From the NCBI GenBank assembly GCA_038030265.1, contig CM075942.1, positions 43,614,751 to 43,678,750 on the forward strand: a stretch of 64,000 nucleotides of DNA. The letters are read 5' to 3'. The notes under the pieces are model-generated. The model did no database searches. It was given only the letters and a program-made list of their open reading frames with translations, and had not been told where the DNA came from. The position numbers were made by a program, and so were the translations under genes. Shown here piece by piece: positions 46,799 to 58,859 of this stretch (positions are counted from its first letter, which is position 1; every line of letters starts with the position of its first letter). The DNA comes from Corythucha ciliata. Taxonomy: Eukaryota; Arthropoda; Insecta; Hemiptera; Tingidae.

Positions 46799-47167
46799 GT
46801 AAAGAGCATATCTAAAGTGTGCTATTGAGATTACATTTTTTTTTGTTATTGAAGAGAAAAACATTGCCCTCAAGTGCCGTTTTTTCACAAATGATTTTTC
46901 GGGCGGATCAGCCTGTATTTAGGTTGGCAATATCGTTTTTATTTTAGTTCTTTTGAGTTAAAAGTCCTTGAAAATATAGAACTTTCTGCTATGAAAAATT
47001 GGAGGCAATTCAGGTAAATCTGGTTAATTTCTATGTACATTTTTAACGTAGCGTTAACCGAAAGGTGGGGTAATGAGCAGATAAAGTAAACACTTTCTAA
47101 GAATAAGAATTCCGTAAAAAATGGACAAATTTGAAGGTCTGTCGTCTGTTGTGCTTCCTCTCGGCAG

Positions 47168-47395
47168 CCTGGTGACGAGGTAGTTGTCAATGTGCGAGCA
47201 GTACCCGCGGTCTCTTCATCGCCGTCATCTCAGACGACGGCGACTGCTTCCGTCGTTAGTTCTTCTATAACTTCCGTTGAACCTTCAACGGTTGACCGCG
47301 ATCAACAGGAGAATGGATCCCTGGAGCGAACCTCTGGGGGTTTCCTCAGTGAGCGTCGCCCCTCTTGGAGGCTTAAAGTAGACAATTCTAACAAG
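47168..47395 (+). CDS. Mbs: Mbs coding exon 16 (linker with RRPSWRLKVD island)
   Basis: Acceptor CTCGGCAG, donor GTGAAC, 76 codons, phase 0 at both ends (residues 681-756). A Ser/Thr/Val-rich stretch is followed by GGFLSERRPSWRLKVDNSNK. The basic, tryptophan-containing island resembles the corresponding part of insect Mbs as I remember it. It joins in frame to FMLEDARKSN of exon 17. Confidence 0.88.
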
Positions 47396-47484
47396 GTGAA
47401 CTTCCCTCCACCTTTGATCAGCACGTATTGCTATGTTCTGCAGGCACCGCACTGTACCTTTTGTTTTCGATACCATTACAAATA

Positions 47485-47848
47485 CAGTAGAACCCTTCTT
47501 AACCAGTCTGATCGGGACGGAGACTCTGGTCCGTTACGAGTTTGTCCTGTTAACCGAGGTTTCCTGCATAAAACCGATTTTTGTTCTGAAAAAGTATATT
47601 CCATCAAGTATGATGAACAAAAATGAGATAAGAGAGTACCTTTCGCCGCTAATTGTACTCATGCCTTTGTTGAGTCGGTTGCAAGAAGGTAATCGAATTC
47701 TACGTGTCCCAAGTTCTGTTCGTCTCTACATACGTCAAACGAACAATTTTTCAGTTATCGGCCTGGTTGTTATCACACCCTGATGAGAGGTGGGGCTGTC
47801 CATTGGTGAAGACTGTTAATCTGTGACCGGTTAAGAGGGGTTGTACTG
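47485..47848. repeat. pogo/Tigger-like non-autonomous element in intron 16
   Basis: 364 bases flanked by TA (47483-47484, 47849-47850). Left CAGTAGAACCCTTCTTAACC and right GGTTAAGAGGGGTTGTACTG are inverse with few differences. CAGT(A)-AACC ends and TA duplication are typical of pogo/Tigger elements. The open frames inside show no transposase. Confidence 0.75.
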
Positions 47849-48284
47849 TATTGGTAAAATCTCATCTTTCTGGCAGCTTCCAGCATTTTCCTATCCACGA
47901 GACGATTAGTTTTAAAAACATTTTTTTTCTTCAATTCTATCAAGAAATCATTGGTGTAAAGAAATGCACTAAAAAGGATTTTGAATCAAGAGGAATTATG
48001 AAAATACATAATGAATCAATTGTCAAAGTCGCGTCCTTTGTGTTAAAATTCCGCTTTGTTTGCACTCTGCCTTATTTATTATTGAAAAATCAGCACCTTT
48101 CGCACTTTTTCTTTTTAATTGCATTTTCTTGGTTTACCCTGTTTTCTTCCACATTATTCCTGGACCACACCTTTTCGAGTGTAATTTACTCTCTTTACGT
48201 GTGCAAAATTTCCTACTGTTTGTGTGTTGTACAATTCTGAGTTTGCATGGAATGTGCCGTTTCTTCCCTGATGTTTTCTTTTAG

Positions 48285-48312
48285 ACGAAGAAATAGCTTT
48301 GGTTCATGACGG
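48285..48312 (+). other. Mbs: Candidate 28-nt optional microexon in Mbs intron 16
   Basis: A T-rich tract ending CTTTTAG is followed by 28 bases and a perfect GTGAGT donor. Twenty-eight is not a multiple of three. If spliced after exon 16 it reads Thr-Lys-Lys-stop, which would truncate the protein near residue 759. In another frame it reads RRNSFGS. It could be a poison exon, or a chance pair of good splice sites. Only RNA data can tell. Confidence 0.25.
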
Positions 48313-48533
48313 GTGAGTTAATTGTTTGGTTTCATTTATGAAATCCGAAACATTCTTGCTCGCTTGAATCACCGAATTGTATTGTGGCGGGGAGTCACTT
48401 CGCCTGAGTCAGTTAGTTGATGTTTCATAGTATGAGTTCGCACGTTTTGTTCTCTCTGAATCGCATTCAGCGATCGACTATAATGTTTTTCAGATTGTTA
48501 GCCTATCACTAAACGCGATGAAAATATTTTCAG

Positions 48534-48684
48534 TTCATGCTGGAAGATGCTAGGAAGTCCAATGAAGGAAGCGTCGCCGCAACAGCTGAAACTGTTGTTC
48601 GAAAAACAGCAATCGCAACGCCGGTTACTGAAACTGGAGACACCACGGTTACACTGCCTTTGCGTAAAAGAACTGAAGAAAGAG
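48534..48684 (+). CDS. Mbs: Mbs coding exon 17 (linker)
   Basis: Acceptor ATATTTTCAG, donor GTAAAT, phase 0 in and 1 out. Encodes FMLEDARKSNEGSVAATAET, VVRKTAIATPVTETGDTTVT and LPLRKRTEER (residues 757-806). A second frame over the same bases is open too, but only this one connects to both neighbours. Confidence 0.85.
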
Positions 48685-48744
48685 GTAAATTGGTTCCCCC
48701 CCCCCCCGGCACAAAATTTGATGGTTTAATTTTAATTTTCTTAG

Positions 48745-48854
48745 AACAAGAGAAAGACTCAGACAGCCGGACCGCTCAAGCCACGCAGGCCGCGATTCAG
48801 AGGCGAAGACGACCGAAAAGGAGGTCGACGGGCGTAGTTCACGTTGATATGGAC
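48745..48854 (+). CDS. Mbs: Mbs coding exon 18 (second inhibitory phosphorylation site)
   Basis: Acceptor TTTTCTTAG, donor GTTAGT. Encodes QEKDSDSRTAQATQAAIQRR (808-827) and RRPKRRSTGVVHVDMD (828-843). KRRSTGV matches the human MYPT1 motif around Thr853, another Rho-kinase target; the threonine here is residue 835 (bases 48828-48830). The flanking RRRRP is also shared with human RERRRPREKRR. Confidence 0.96.
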
Positions 48855-48935
48855 GTTAGTACCGTATTATATTTATGGCACTCTTAAACTATTTGGATTT
48901 TTTAAAACTAATGTTTGAAATTGTCGTTATTGAAG

Positions 48936-49022
48936 GAAATCGATCCTGACCGACAGGGTGATTCTTCTGGCGGAGGGGGATCGGGTGACACGGACGACAG
49001 CCTCAGCATAAATAATTCAGAG
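48936..49022 (+). CDS. Mbs: Mbs coding exon 19 (acidic/Gly-Ser linker)
   Basis: Acceptor ATTGAAG, donor GTCAGT, 29 codons, phase 0 at both ends (residues 844-872). Begins EIDPDRQGDSSGGGGSGDTD and continues DSLSINNSE. EIDP right after VDMD agrees with my recollection of Drosophila Mbs. Because it ends in phase 0 it joins exon 20 at 62633 directly, skipping the Ser-rich exon at 62167. Confidence 0.87.
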
Positions 49023-49489
49023 GTCAGTTTAATTTACGATCGTGTTCAATGCATTCAAAACACTTCCTACCTTGTTCTCCGCGTTAAACGCGACCCTGTC
49101 CTGGCATCGGCTTCAAACCAGGCGTGTTTTTTTTTTTTTTGTTTTTTTCTCCACACAAGACGGGTCCTGTCATGATCAACGTCTCTAACCAAACCGAGTT
49201 TTCACTAGATTTTAGGAGTATGTTGTTGATACAAGACGCCATCCCTTAAATTCAAATGGCATAGACTCTCCCTTCCCATATTCACCCGTTCTCACCTCTC
49301 ATTTACCCCCCAACCCCTCACTCGGAATGGGAGTGCCGCGAGTAAAGAAATGACTCCATGCGCATCCTCAAGCGAAGGTCAGAAAAGCACCCGTCTCAGC
49401 GAATGTTTTCCCCAAAATTTTCCACAAACCTACACTTGAAGATACCGAAATTTCTCTCATTTTCCTAATCATGAAATCCTCAGAATAGG

Positions 49490-50127
49490 TTATGAGCTAC
49501 GGGGTTCACAACCTAGCATAACAAGCTAAGCTACGGGGTTGTAGCGCAAAAAGGGTTTTTGGACTCCAAAGGAAGGCTGTAAGACTTATTTCTGGTAGGA
49601 AAATGAGAGACGATTGTCGTTCGGATTTTAGTCGGCTTGAGATTATGACACTCCCCTCCTCGCACATTTATAGCTCTGTATTGCGCATATACGAGTGCAA
49701 AAAGGATTCAGGTTGAACGTGGGCCAGACACGTAATCAAGGAAAGCTTATAGCACCATTTTGTAGACTGAAAAGAAGATTAGGTAGATTGTTTTGGTTTA
49801 AAATGTTTTAATGGGCTTCCAAAAGGTTTTGTAGCCTTAGAACATGGTAGCTTCAAAAGCGGGCTTAAAAAGTTCATGACCGAGAACGCATTTTACTTAG
49901 CTGACGAATTCTTAAGCTGTGACATAGTCTGTCCACTTAGGGATGATATAGTTTGGTTAATGGTCGTCTATGTTGTAAGGCACCGGGTTAATCTGTATTT
50001 GGGAACGACGCAAATAATTCTTGTAAAGTATTTATTATTAATAGTTAATGTTAATATTAATGTTACATGTATCAAACTTTTGACGAATATGTTACCAGTT
50101 GCGGTGTTCGTAGAATAAACCTAAACC
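49490..50127 (+). mobile_element. 3' end of a non-LTR retrotransposon (LINE)
   Basis: From about 49548 the frame reads RVFGLQRKAVRLISGRKMRD, then DCRSDFSRLEIMTLPSSHIY and SSVLRIYECKKD. The LQRKAVRLI...LEIxTLPSxxIY pattern is the C-terminal end of reverse transcriptase in Jockey/CR1-type LINEs. After frame breaks, NGLPKGF and GSFKSGLKKFMTENAFYLAD continue. The 3' tail is a CCTAAA-type repeat (50117-50135). 5'-truncated and decayed. Confidence 0.8.
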
Positions 50128-50225
50128 TAATCCTAAACAACTAATCACGATTAAAATTGCATTTTGTACCAGAAATATTATGGTCGCTAATGGCAACTAA
50201 TCACGATCAATTCTGAACTCTGTTA

Positions 50226-50789
50226 AGCCCGCCACTCACGTGCAGTTTTAACTGACAGTTTGAACTGAACAGTTCAAACTGTCAGTCTAAACTGCACGTG
50301 AGTGGGCATTTCGTCTCAGTTAAGGTGAACTGCACAGTTAAATTGTTCTCAGTTGAACTGTCAGTTCAAACTTCACAGTTTAAACTGTCAGTTTGGACTG
50401 TTCAGTTCAGTCCCCCACACACGTGCAGTTCAATTTTTCAGTTAACATAATGGATTCGAACGAGCAGGACCGTATTGCCGTTCTCGGTTTAATTTGTGCA
50501 GTTATTCATCAGGAAAGTAACCAACCTAAAAGACGCAGGCAGTGGTGCAAGGAATGGTTGAAACAATCTTCGGATATTAGCAATTGAACTGAGAACTGTA
50601 CAGTTTAACTGTGCAGTTCACCAGACGAAATGCCCACTCACGTGCCCACTGCACGTGATTGGCGGGCTTTATGTTAACTGAAGAATTGAACTGTACGTGT
50701 GTGGGGGACTGAACTGAACATAGTCCAAACTGACAGTTTAAATTGTGCAGCTTGAACTGACAGTTCAAACTGCACGTGAGTGGCGGACT
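50226..50789. mobile_element. PIF/Harbinger MITE with nested palindromes
   Basis: Flanked by TTA (50223-50225, 50790-50792). Ends AGCCCGCCACTCACGTGCAG and inverse. Interior is built of repeated AACTGACAGTT / AACTGCAC words, with a second inverse pair CAGTCCCCCACACACGTGCA (about 50408) and inverse near 50695-50714, and a third pair around TTTCGTCTCAG (50308) and inverse near 50625. The TTA duplication and the enclosed transposase fragment support PIF/Harbinger. Confidence 0.85.
50450..50587 (+). pseudogene. Harbinger transposase N-terminal fragment
   Basis: ATG at 50450 opens a 45-codon frame, MDSNEQDRIAVLGLICAVIH then QESNQPKRRRQWCKEWLKQS. The RRRQW-KEWLKQ part resembles the basic, Trp-containing start of Harbinger transposases. 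It lacks the catalytic domain. It may be a captured first segment of the autonomous parent. Confidence 0.55.
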
Positions 50790-52689
50790 TTAGTGAAAAC
50801 GGGTCTTATACTCTGTCCTTTTTTCTGGGACTCTTGAAAAAAGAAAAAGTGTTCAATTCAGGTCTATCCCTCTAGTGTGCCAGATCGGTATAGACATGAC
50901 TACTACCGGTAAGGAAGTCAGCAAAAAATAAAGAGACAGATTTTCGATTTTTTTTTATTCGCCGTCAATTTGATTTGATATAGCTCGCATTTAGAAATTA
51001 TCAGTTTAGCTCCTCATTGTGATAACTGGCTCAGGGTCTCGAAAACGTGATAGTTCCCCCTAAAAACTCACCACGCACCTTAAGCCACAGAAACTGTCAC
51101 TTTAAGCCTCAGAAACCGACTATTTCACCTAGAAAACAGGCTTTTAATGCCGGAACTGGTCATTTAGTCCCAGACATGGACCCTGCGGGAATCAAACTTC
51201 AAATTCTGCTGGGCTTGAAACTGGTAGGTAGTGACTAAAAATAAATTAGAAGTCGTCCCATATGCGACTTGAGGAAATCGTACTCGCCTACAAAACAGAA
51301 AACTTCTCTTTAGAGTCAGATGCGTATTATGAATTGAATGCTTGAAAGCAGTACATGCAGGGGGGAATGGGGTGCTATAGGCTTATACGGAAAAATAACT
51401 TGAATGTAAAACCTTACACATCGTTGGAAATCTTACAAAATAAGGAAGTGTTTGCACTGATATCAAATGTTTTCTTCCCTACGGTGAAAATAGCGTCAGG
51501 AAAATTAAATTCAACCGTCTCCTTATTTAATCGGATGATCTCAAGTCCAGCATGATGGTACTTTTCGACCGAAATTGGACACCTTTTAAACAACATTTTA
51601 TGATTTTTCCAATGAGCTATTTGGTTTTAGCGCCATTTTATAAACGTAGGTGTGGCGAGCCTGTTGGTGAAAATAAAGGGAATTCATGAAGAAATAATAA
51701 AATGAGTGATATCTCTGAAACAGCGGCATTTCCAAAACCTCAGGGGAGTTGTATAGTACATGTGTTTCCTCGGCCCCCTTCAATCCTACGTCGGCGTTAC
51801 GTAAATTAACGTCGTATTTCTGCACTAATCCTTGATATCAAGGTCTCATTTAAATCCAGGATTGGTGCAGAAATACGACGATAATTAAAAAGTAGGTGAA
51901 AGATTAATGGGGTTTTTGGCGCTTTGAAATACGTTAGGGTAGAGAACCTATACTACCAGGTGAGCTCAAGGCCATATTGGGGTAGATAAAATTATCATAA
52001 ATTTAATAAAGCCTCGCCAATTCCATGCACTCCTCCTACCCACTGAATATCAACTTTAAACTACCCCAAAATGCCGGATGGGTTCACTCGGTTGTATAGT
52101 TATAGTCTGTCCACTGAGGGATGGACTCTCGCCCGCCCTTGAATTTAGTGGAATTAACTTCTCCTTTGCCCCTTCTCCTAAAAATAACGCACCGGGAATA
52201 ATTTTGGAACAAATGATCTCTGTGTAGCGTCTGCACGTAATCATAGTGCCCGTAGTAAAAGTTTTGTTTTTGAGTTCTTTAAAAAGTTTTTGGACAATTC
52301 GAACTATCGAAATGAAGCAACGCATTCTAGAGTCCATCACTAAGTGGATAGACTTTACCTAGTTAGGGCTCCAGTACGATGAATCAAAAGCGAATGATGT
52401 CGATTGACTCGTGTAATATCGTCGCATGCGAGATCAAATGCGGCTAAGCGCATGCCTCTCTGCATTCCACTTTCTGTCCACACTAGTGCGGCTTTCCATT
52501 CGACACTTTTGCAATGTATGCCGTTGATGCAGGTCTGTGCGCGTAATTATGCGCGGCATTCTAAATTTTGCATGGAAAAGAAAAAAAAAACGAAACAAGA
52601 AAATTGCGGACGAAAAATGCCCTGTATTCTCGGGACTACAAAATTAAAACGGAGCTTGGAAGCGAAGGAGCTCTCACCAGTTCATCCTA

Positions 52690-53150
52690 ACTCTCCCTAA
52701 TTCGGCTCAAAAATTCAATGTAACAAAGGCCTTGAATTACCATCGAAATTGATCAAAAAACTTGAAGAGGGGAGGGGGAATTGGTGATGAAATTTGAACA
52801 AATCGCCAAAATTCATAACGTTTACCCTAATACATCAAGATTCGGTTCAAAAATTTAATGCAACAAATACGATGAATTACCATTTAGATTTATTCAGATT
52901 TATTCATTAAGAAGATTTATTCATAACATTGTGGGGGAGGGGGTGATACTAAGGGATGCAATTTTAAAAAATCATTCGTGTATTCCAGCGTTTCAAAATT
53001 TCGCTCAAACATTTAATAATAAAAAGGCCTTTGATTGCTATCAAATTTTCTCGAAAAAGTTGATTAGGGGAGGGGGTTACAATAGGGAATGAAATATTGC
53101 CAAAATTCACACGTTTGTCCAAACGTACCAAGATTTGGCCCAAAAATGTA
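52690..53150 (+). repeat. Satellite-like degenerate tandem repeat, copy set 2
   Basis: Three imperfect units of about 150-170 bases, each with TCAAAAATTTAATG-like, CCTTTGATTGC/CTTGAATTACCAT, a GGGGAGGGGG run and GATGAAATTT words. The same unit forms 26810-27262. Confidence 0.65.
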
Positions 53151-53459
53151 TTGCCTCCTTTCTACTCCCTCCTTTCGACTTTCAGTCGCAAGCGAGGCGC
53201 ATACTGCAACGCATGCCACTCATTCTACACTGCTTGCGCCTAGTCGCAAGCAAATGGCTGCCGAACGCTAAGTCGCACAAGTGGGGACAGTCCTTGGTCC
53301 TTGGTGGCTTGAGTCAAGGCCAGCAGAGCCTCAATTCTATTAAATTAGCTTTATAAAATTACTAGTACTTTTATACTTTTATGAATTTAGTTTAAAATTC
53401 GAGGAAATTCAGGCCTATAAGGTTTCATATGAAACCATAAAAAATGAAATATTCCAAAG

Positions 53460-53720
53460 GGTGCGGTTTTTCCGCCCGTCAAAAAAAAGATAATTCCCGG
53501 TAAAAAAGTAAGTAATCCCGGCAGAAAATTCAAACGCCCGGCGGGAAATACAATGCACATAAAAAAAGGGGTTCGCCCGACAGATTTAGTAGATGCCCGT
53601 CAAATGAAGTGATTGAATGGTAATATTACTAGTTGCCCGAACAGAAATGTGTTTCACCGACAAATAAGAGAATATTACATCGGAATAATCGGCACCACAG
53701 TAAAAACGGAAAAGTCACGG
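53460..53720 (+). repeat. Degenerate subterminal-type repeats next to the MULE relic
   Basis: About ten short imperfect units with GCCCG or CCCGGC followed by A-rich words (for example GCCCGACAGATTTAGTAGAT). They lie downstream of the MULE transposase remnant and may be part of that element's end. No inverse partner was found beyond 56130. Confidence 0.4.
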
Positions 53721-54281
53721 ACAAATCTCAAAAGACAAATTAGTGCATTTCATGATTTTCCGGGTGATTGGAGATTATTTATTTTGCAATCGTTATATGC
53801 TGAACCGACTGAAACAATTTCATTAAAATCACAATTAATACTCACACTTGTGCTCATTGGGAACAAAAGCAGCGTCATAATTTAAAAACGGAACTTTATT
53901 TTCTTAAACTAGTAAAAAGCCTTTGGTTCGGTCACTTTTTTCAGCTTTGGTACCTCTATCACTCTTTAACAGCAACAAAATATAACTGAGCTCACTAATC
54001 AGCATCACAGAACATCATGACCAGATAGGAAACACATAAATAATTAAGTAGGTACAATTAAAAGCAAAGTTGTATAACAACGTAACTAGAACTAAAGGAA
54101 CTCATTGAAAAATCACTCTCTTCACTGACAAAAATCACTGTACAATCAGGGCTTTCTTTGCCTTTTCCGGCCTTCCCCGCTTTCTCTTCTGCCCAAGGGG
54201 AACACTCTTCGCTTCTGCCGGAACTTCAACTCGTTTCAATCTCACTTGCATCCCTAGGGAGTGCTTGCATATATTTGTCTT

Positions 54282-56010
54282 TTAAAAAAATGGGCAGGTA
54301 CAAGAATTTTCGTCGAAGACCCACAGCGACCGGCTATGCATTTTAAACTCGTCGAACGTCGACCAATTTCCCTGCTTTTGTTTAAAGGGTTCCAGCAGTT
54401 CAGGAGTGATGTTTTTTCCGGTGGATGAGGAGGAAGTGTAAAAAATCGTTTTCTCCTTACAAGTTTCTTGAAGAATTTTAGGGTTTTGCCTCACCCATTG
54501 GTACGCTTTGGTCCAGTATTGTAGAGTTATGGTAACGTTTTCTCGGAAATGTTGGCAGTTAGGAGAGTCTTCTCGTCGGTCTGCTGACCATTTCTCCAGC
54601 AGGCCACCAACATGAGCAAGAAACTGCCTCACTGGCAACCTCTCCCTCAGGGTATATTCTCTCTTTATCACAGCATTTGTGGATTCGATCCCATTATTAG
54701 TAGATGGGTACCCCACTGCAGCACCTTCTTACCAGTTAGGGTTCTTGACGATCCACTGAGAATTGAAGTACTCAGTGAATTCAATAACCTTCGGATCTTT
54801 GGTGCCCTTACATTTTTCGATGAAGAGAAGTGAAGCCAGGGAGAGGACACGTCGTCTTTCCAGCTCTGTAAACTGAGAATATCGTCCTTCAACTCCGATC
54901 GCTGTGGTAAGCTTTTCAAAAATTTTTCACAGTTCTGAAGAACATGGAAGTAGCAGAACAGCCGCTTTTTGGGTGGACCAAAGACACTTCCATAACCTTT
55001 TGTAATGGCGTAGCTAGCAATATTTGAGGCTGCCACGTCGAATCATAATTATGTAGCGCGCGGAATATAAAAGCGAAATCTTCGGCGCTTTTACCTTTAC
55101 AAATCGCCACTGCAAAAGAATGAAATACCTGATCTTGATCAGTAGTGCCCACGATCATCACTGGGTATCCTTGCCAGATTAATTTATATGTAGCGTCTAT
55201 TTGCATCATCGGTGATCTCGACATATTCTGCAACAGTCTCATCGTAGACAAAACAATCTTGACATCCTGCTCGTCGACGTTCGTAGACTCGCCAAAAACG
55301 ACGTATTTGAGCACAAACGGCTCATCTTTCGATGCCTGGCCTCACACCATCGGGAAATGTCACTAGCTGAAACCGTCGGGCTACCGTATTTGTCATTTCT
55401 CAGTTTTTTAAGGAATGTCACAACTTTAGACTTGGGAGGCTCTTCTAGATTCATTTTCCTGGCTGCTACAATAATGGCGTTGGGTTTTTCGAGACCCGCA
55501 TCAAACTTGGATTTAATGAACTCTTTCATAGCAGTTGTCAATCCCCGTTGTTTTTCAGTACAATTTTCTTTGTGTATGTGAGCACAGTTGGTCTCGTACA
55601 GCGAAACGCTGGAGCTGGTGCTGTGGTACAGCAGATAACCTCTGTTAGGGCACTCTGACTTCCGGTACTGACCGAAGATACACCGAAAAGCGTCAAGTAC
55701 CTATATTTTTTGTCGAGTCATTGCTCCATCCTGCGCTGACAGACGCAGCCGCTTCTGATGGCCCAGGAAATTCAGAAATTTTAAGCCAGACACGTGCGTT
55801 TCCACGGCGTTTGGCAGGTGGAGAGTCGACTTGTAAAAACAAAATGACTTCAAAGAAGGAAATGTGCACCCACTCTTTCGGATATATTTGAAATGCTTGG
55901 TTTTGTGTTCAAGTTTGACAAAGAACAATCTAACCTTATGTGCCTGGTTGACCGAGTCGTCGACGAAATCTTCGAGGAAAGTGCATGTTTCGTGCGCGTC
56001 CATTTCTTTT
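54282..56010 (-). pseudogene. MULE transposase, decayed
   Basis: Minus-strand pieces in order: a zinc-finger-like N-terminus (ECPNRGYLLYHS, then a Cys...His stretch, 55580-55670); FDAGLEKPNAIIVAARKMNL and FLKKLRNDKYG (55400-55520); the MULE catalytic segment MQIDATYKLIWQGYPVMIVG and DFAFIFRALHNY (55050-55210); KRLFCYFHVLQNCEKFL (about 54910-54970); STNNGIESTNAVIKREYTLR (54640-54710); and a C-terminal SWIM-type zinc finger SRSLWVFDENSCTCPFF (54282-54332). At least three frameshifts (near 55330, 55030 and 54830-54720) and a stop near 54734 break the frame. Confidence 0.85.
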
Positions 56011-56177
56011 ACGATGAGTGAGTAGGTACACATAAATTCAAAAACTTGGAAAAATACTCGCGCGAAATTTACAGAAATGATAACATAGATAACATCAAAG
56101 TTCATCAACTCAAGTAGAAACGACACTATTTTGTTTTTTATTTGAGCAATTATTTGTTTTATGACATTAAAGACTTA

Positions 56178-56364
56178 GGCCCGGCGCACACTAGGAGAAA
56201 AAAGACGCCGACGCGTGAGTCGTCGTCTTTTTTCTCGGGGAAGAGACGACTCTCGCGTAAGAGTCCAATGTGTATGGCCCCATAGAGTTCTATGTGTTTT
56301 TACTGCACGAGTCGGACGCTGACGCGCGCGTCGGCGTCTTTTTTCTCCTAGTGTGCGCCCGGCC
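56178..56364. repeat. Harbinger-like MITE with TTA duplication
   Basis: 187 bases, ends GGCCCGGCGCACACTAGGAG and inverse, flanked by TTA (56175-56177, 56365-56367). Inner GAAAAAAGACGCCGACGCG also appears inverted at the right and in diverged relatives near 31090-31200 and 32060-32170. Confidence 0.85.
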
Positions 56365-58859
56365 TTAGTGAACTTGAATAAATGGATACAGTTTCACTTC
56401 AGAGTCGCAATGTTGGCGGCACTGACGTTATCATGGCTCTTTCTTCCAATATCTGTCGAGCGAACCTCTTTTTTGATGGATATATTATTTTCCTGCCGCG
56501 CAATAGAATTTTAAGATGTTCGCTCTATCAAAACAGCCGTTATCGATCCTACATTTTGGCGTTACTTTGCATTATTTTGTCATTCATATTTTACCGGGAC
56601 AAATACTTGTTTTGCCGTGAATTTAACATTTTTAGCCTGGAGTTGGCCGTCAGGAAAACTCCAGGAAAACAGCCGGGCAATAAAATTTACCCCTATTCCA
56701 AATACTTCGTGCGTAAAACGGTGAGGGGATAATGGGCGAGGGGTAATTCGTAGTTGTATGCTCCCTTAATATTGGCCTGGACTTGACATCGTGAAACCAC
56801 GAATTGGCGCGATATTCAATTTTAGCCTCGTAGGACCCCTTTTCGTCAATTTTAACCACGTGCTGGCGTTTGAATGGACGGCGTTTTCCATTCAGTGCAA
56901 TTCACACGTGGAGTGTAAGGTTTTCCACCCGTCCTCTCCGTCTGTTTTTGTATTCGGTAATTTTGGACAGATTTTTGTACAGTCAAACTGCAGACCGGAA
57001 TACGGCCTGTAGTCGGCTTAACAACCATCTCCACATTTTTATTAATCGTCTACAGCAGCTTTTTGGGTATGCAATGGTTTGATGAAAGAGAAAATCGTTT
57101 TGCTAATTGCGCATTTAACTGACGAGGTGAAACCAAAACTTTTTTATTTGGCTATTTATGTAGAGTAACTAACAATTACGTCTACCCACGCTCTTCACCC
57201 GTTAGACAGGGTGAAATAGGAGGATTTCAAGAAAGTGAAGCCAGGTTGGCAAGCTTCATCGCGCTTCGCCTGTCAAGACCGTTTGTGAAACAAGCGGGTG
57301 TGCGTGGTATATTCTTGGACATTACACAATGCCTAAATTTAGAATTTGTCTATTGTTAAACTTTCTCAGTGGGGTAAAACAGGACGTTTCAAAAAGAAAT
57401 TTATATTTTGTATGAAAAAAAAAAATAATAATTTAGTCACTTTCGCGAGTATAAAACTGTTGACCTTCCACCTCCTCTCTTATTGATGACTCTTTTTTTT
57501 TCATTTGTTGATGTGATGCCAAATCGTTTGTCATCTTCATGCAAATTCTTAGTTACTACGGGCTCTCGTGCTATCGTCCTCTGTTCCCTTCTCCTACAAG
57601 ACGAGTGTGCTGTTGCCTAAACAATCAATTACTGTTGCTGAGTGGGGACATTAACCTATCCCCGTTTTCCTTCTGGCTGTTATCACCTGGGTAAAGACTC
57701 TTAATGCCTACATGGATTTACACAGATAGATTTTTTTAAAAAATGTATGTATGATTTTCGATGCATTCACGTTGAAAAAAAAAAAAAAAAATCCGGCTGT
57801 ACTTGTTTGAAGGGTAATAAGTACTGTTTTTTTACGTAACTTCCTATGTTTGAGTCCTAGAAAAAAGTAGTTGAGACGTAATAGAGAATTGGGATTCCCT
57901 GATCCTCTTACAGAATTTTTGCTCTTTACTGATTTTGGTTATTAGGTAAATCGGGTGTCGAATGCTGGGCTGTTTATAACCAAAGTGGTGATGATGCACC
58001 GTAGGTTTTGAGGAACGTTTCTGGAGGATTGGATGACAGCAGTCCTCGTCCTTGAAGAGACGAACCGAAAGAACAGTCGACCAAAAGACTGTGCTTTCAT
58101 CTGACTCGACTACGCCAAAAATTGTAATTTGCCCAAATTCCCAGTAAACAAGCTTCAAGATTAGCTGAGTGACCCAAAATTGCGTGCTTAAAGTTTCCCT
58201 CGTGTAAAACCGAATTAGTGCACAAGCCGTTTCCGGAAGTGAAAGTGATTCGACGACATAACATCTAAAAAGATCTTCGAGATCGAAACGTGTATGTATT
58301 CACAAAGGTTGGTAAAACGCTTTTAAGGGGTCAGCACCTCTTAAACGAAGCAAACATGAGAGTTTCGTGAAGTCGTTGGTTTCGGTCGATTTTCTCGAGT
58401 CAAGAGCATCCCAGAGAGGTCCGCGTACGTCGCGGTTCTTCCTTGGACTTCTGGACTGTATTTGGAACTCCTCGGGGTCCAAAGAACTAACAATTTCAGT
58501 GAGAGGTACTCTGCAAATTGTGTGTTCAAGTACTATTCCATTCAGCCCACAAAAGTGCTATTCTATCTAAAAGTTAAAATTGAGAAATGTACGCCTTCTG
58601 GAGGCAACTTCGAGGCAAAAAAAGAGAAAATACTCTGACTGATTCCCAGTTTTTGTAGGTACTTATAGGCGTCTAAAATTGAAACGGCGTACTGAAGTGT
58701 TGTTGTTGGGGCAAGTACGTGGCAACAAGTTTGGAAAAAGCGCTAATACTCCTTGCTAAAACTGCGAAAAAGCGCCCATTCGCCGTTTCCAGATGCATTT
58801 TCCGACCAAAACCGAGAAAAATCGCTGATCTACTGAGTATTGAGGCACCTACAACCCTC

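Noticed and set aside
47192..47626. Single long frame running through exon 16 into intron 16
   Set aside because: Only the part up to 47395 is exon; beyond the GTGAAC donor it runs into a pogo-like element.
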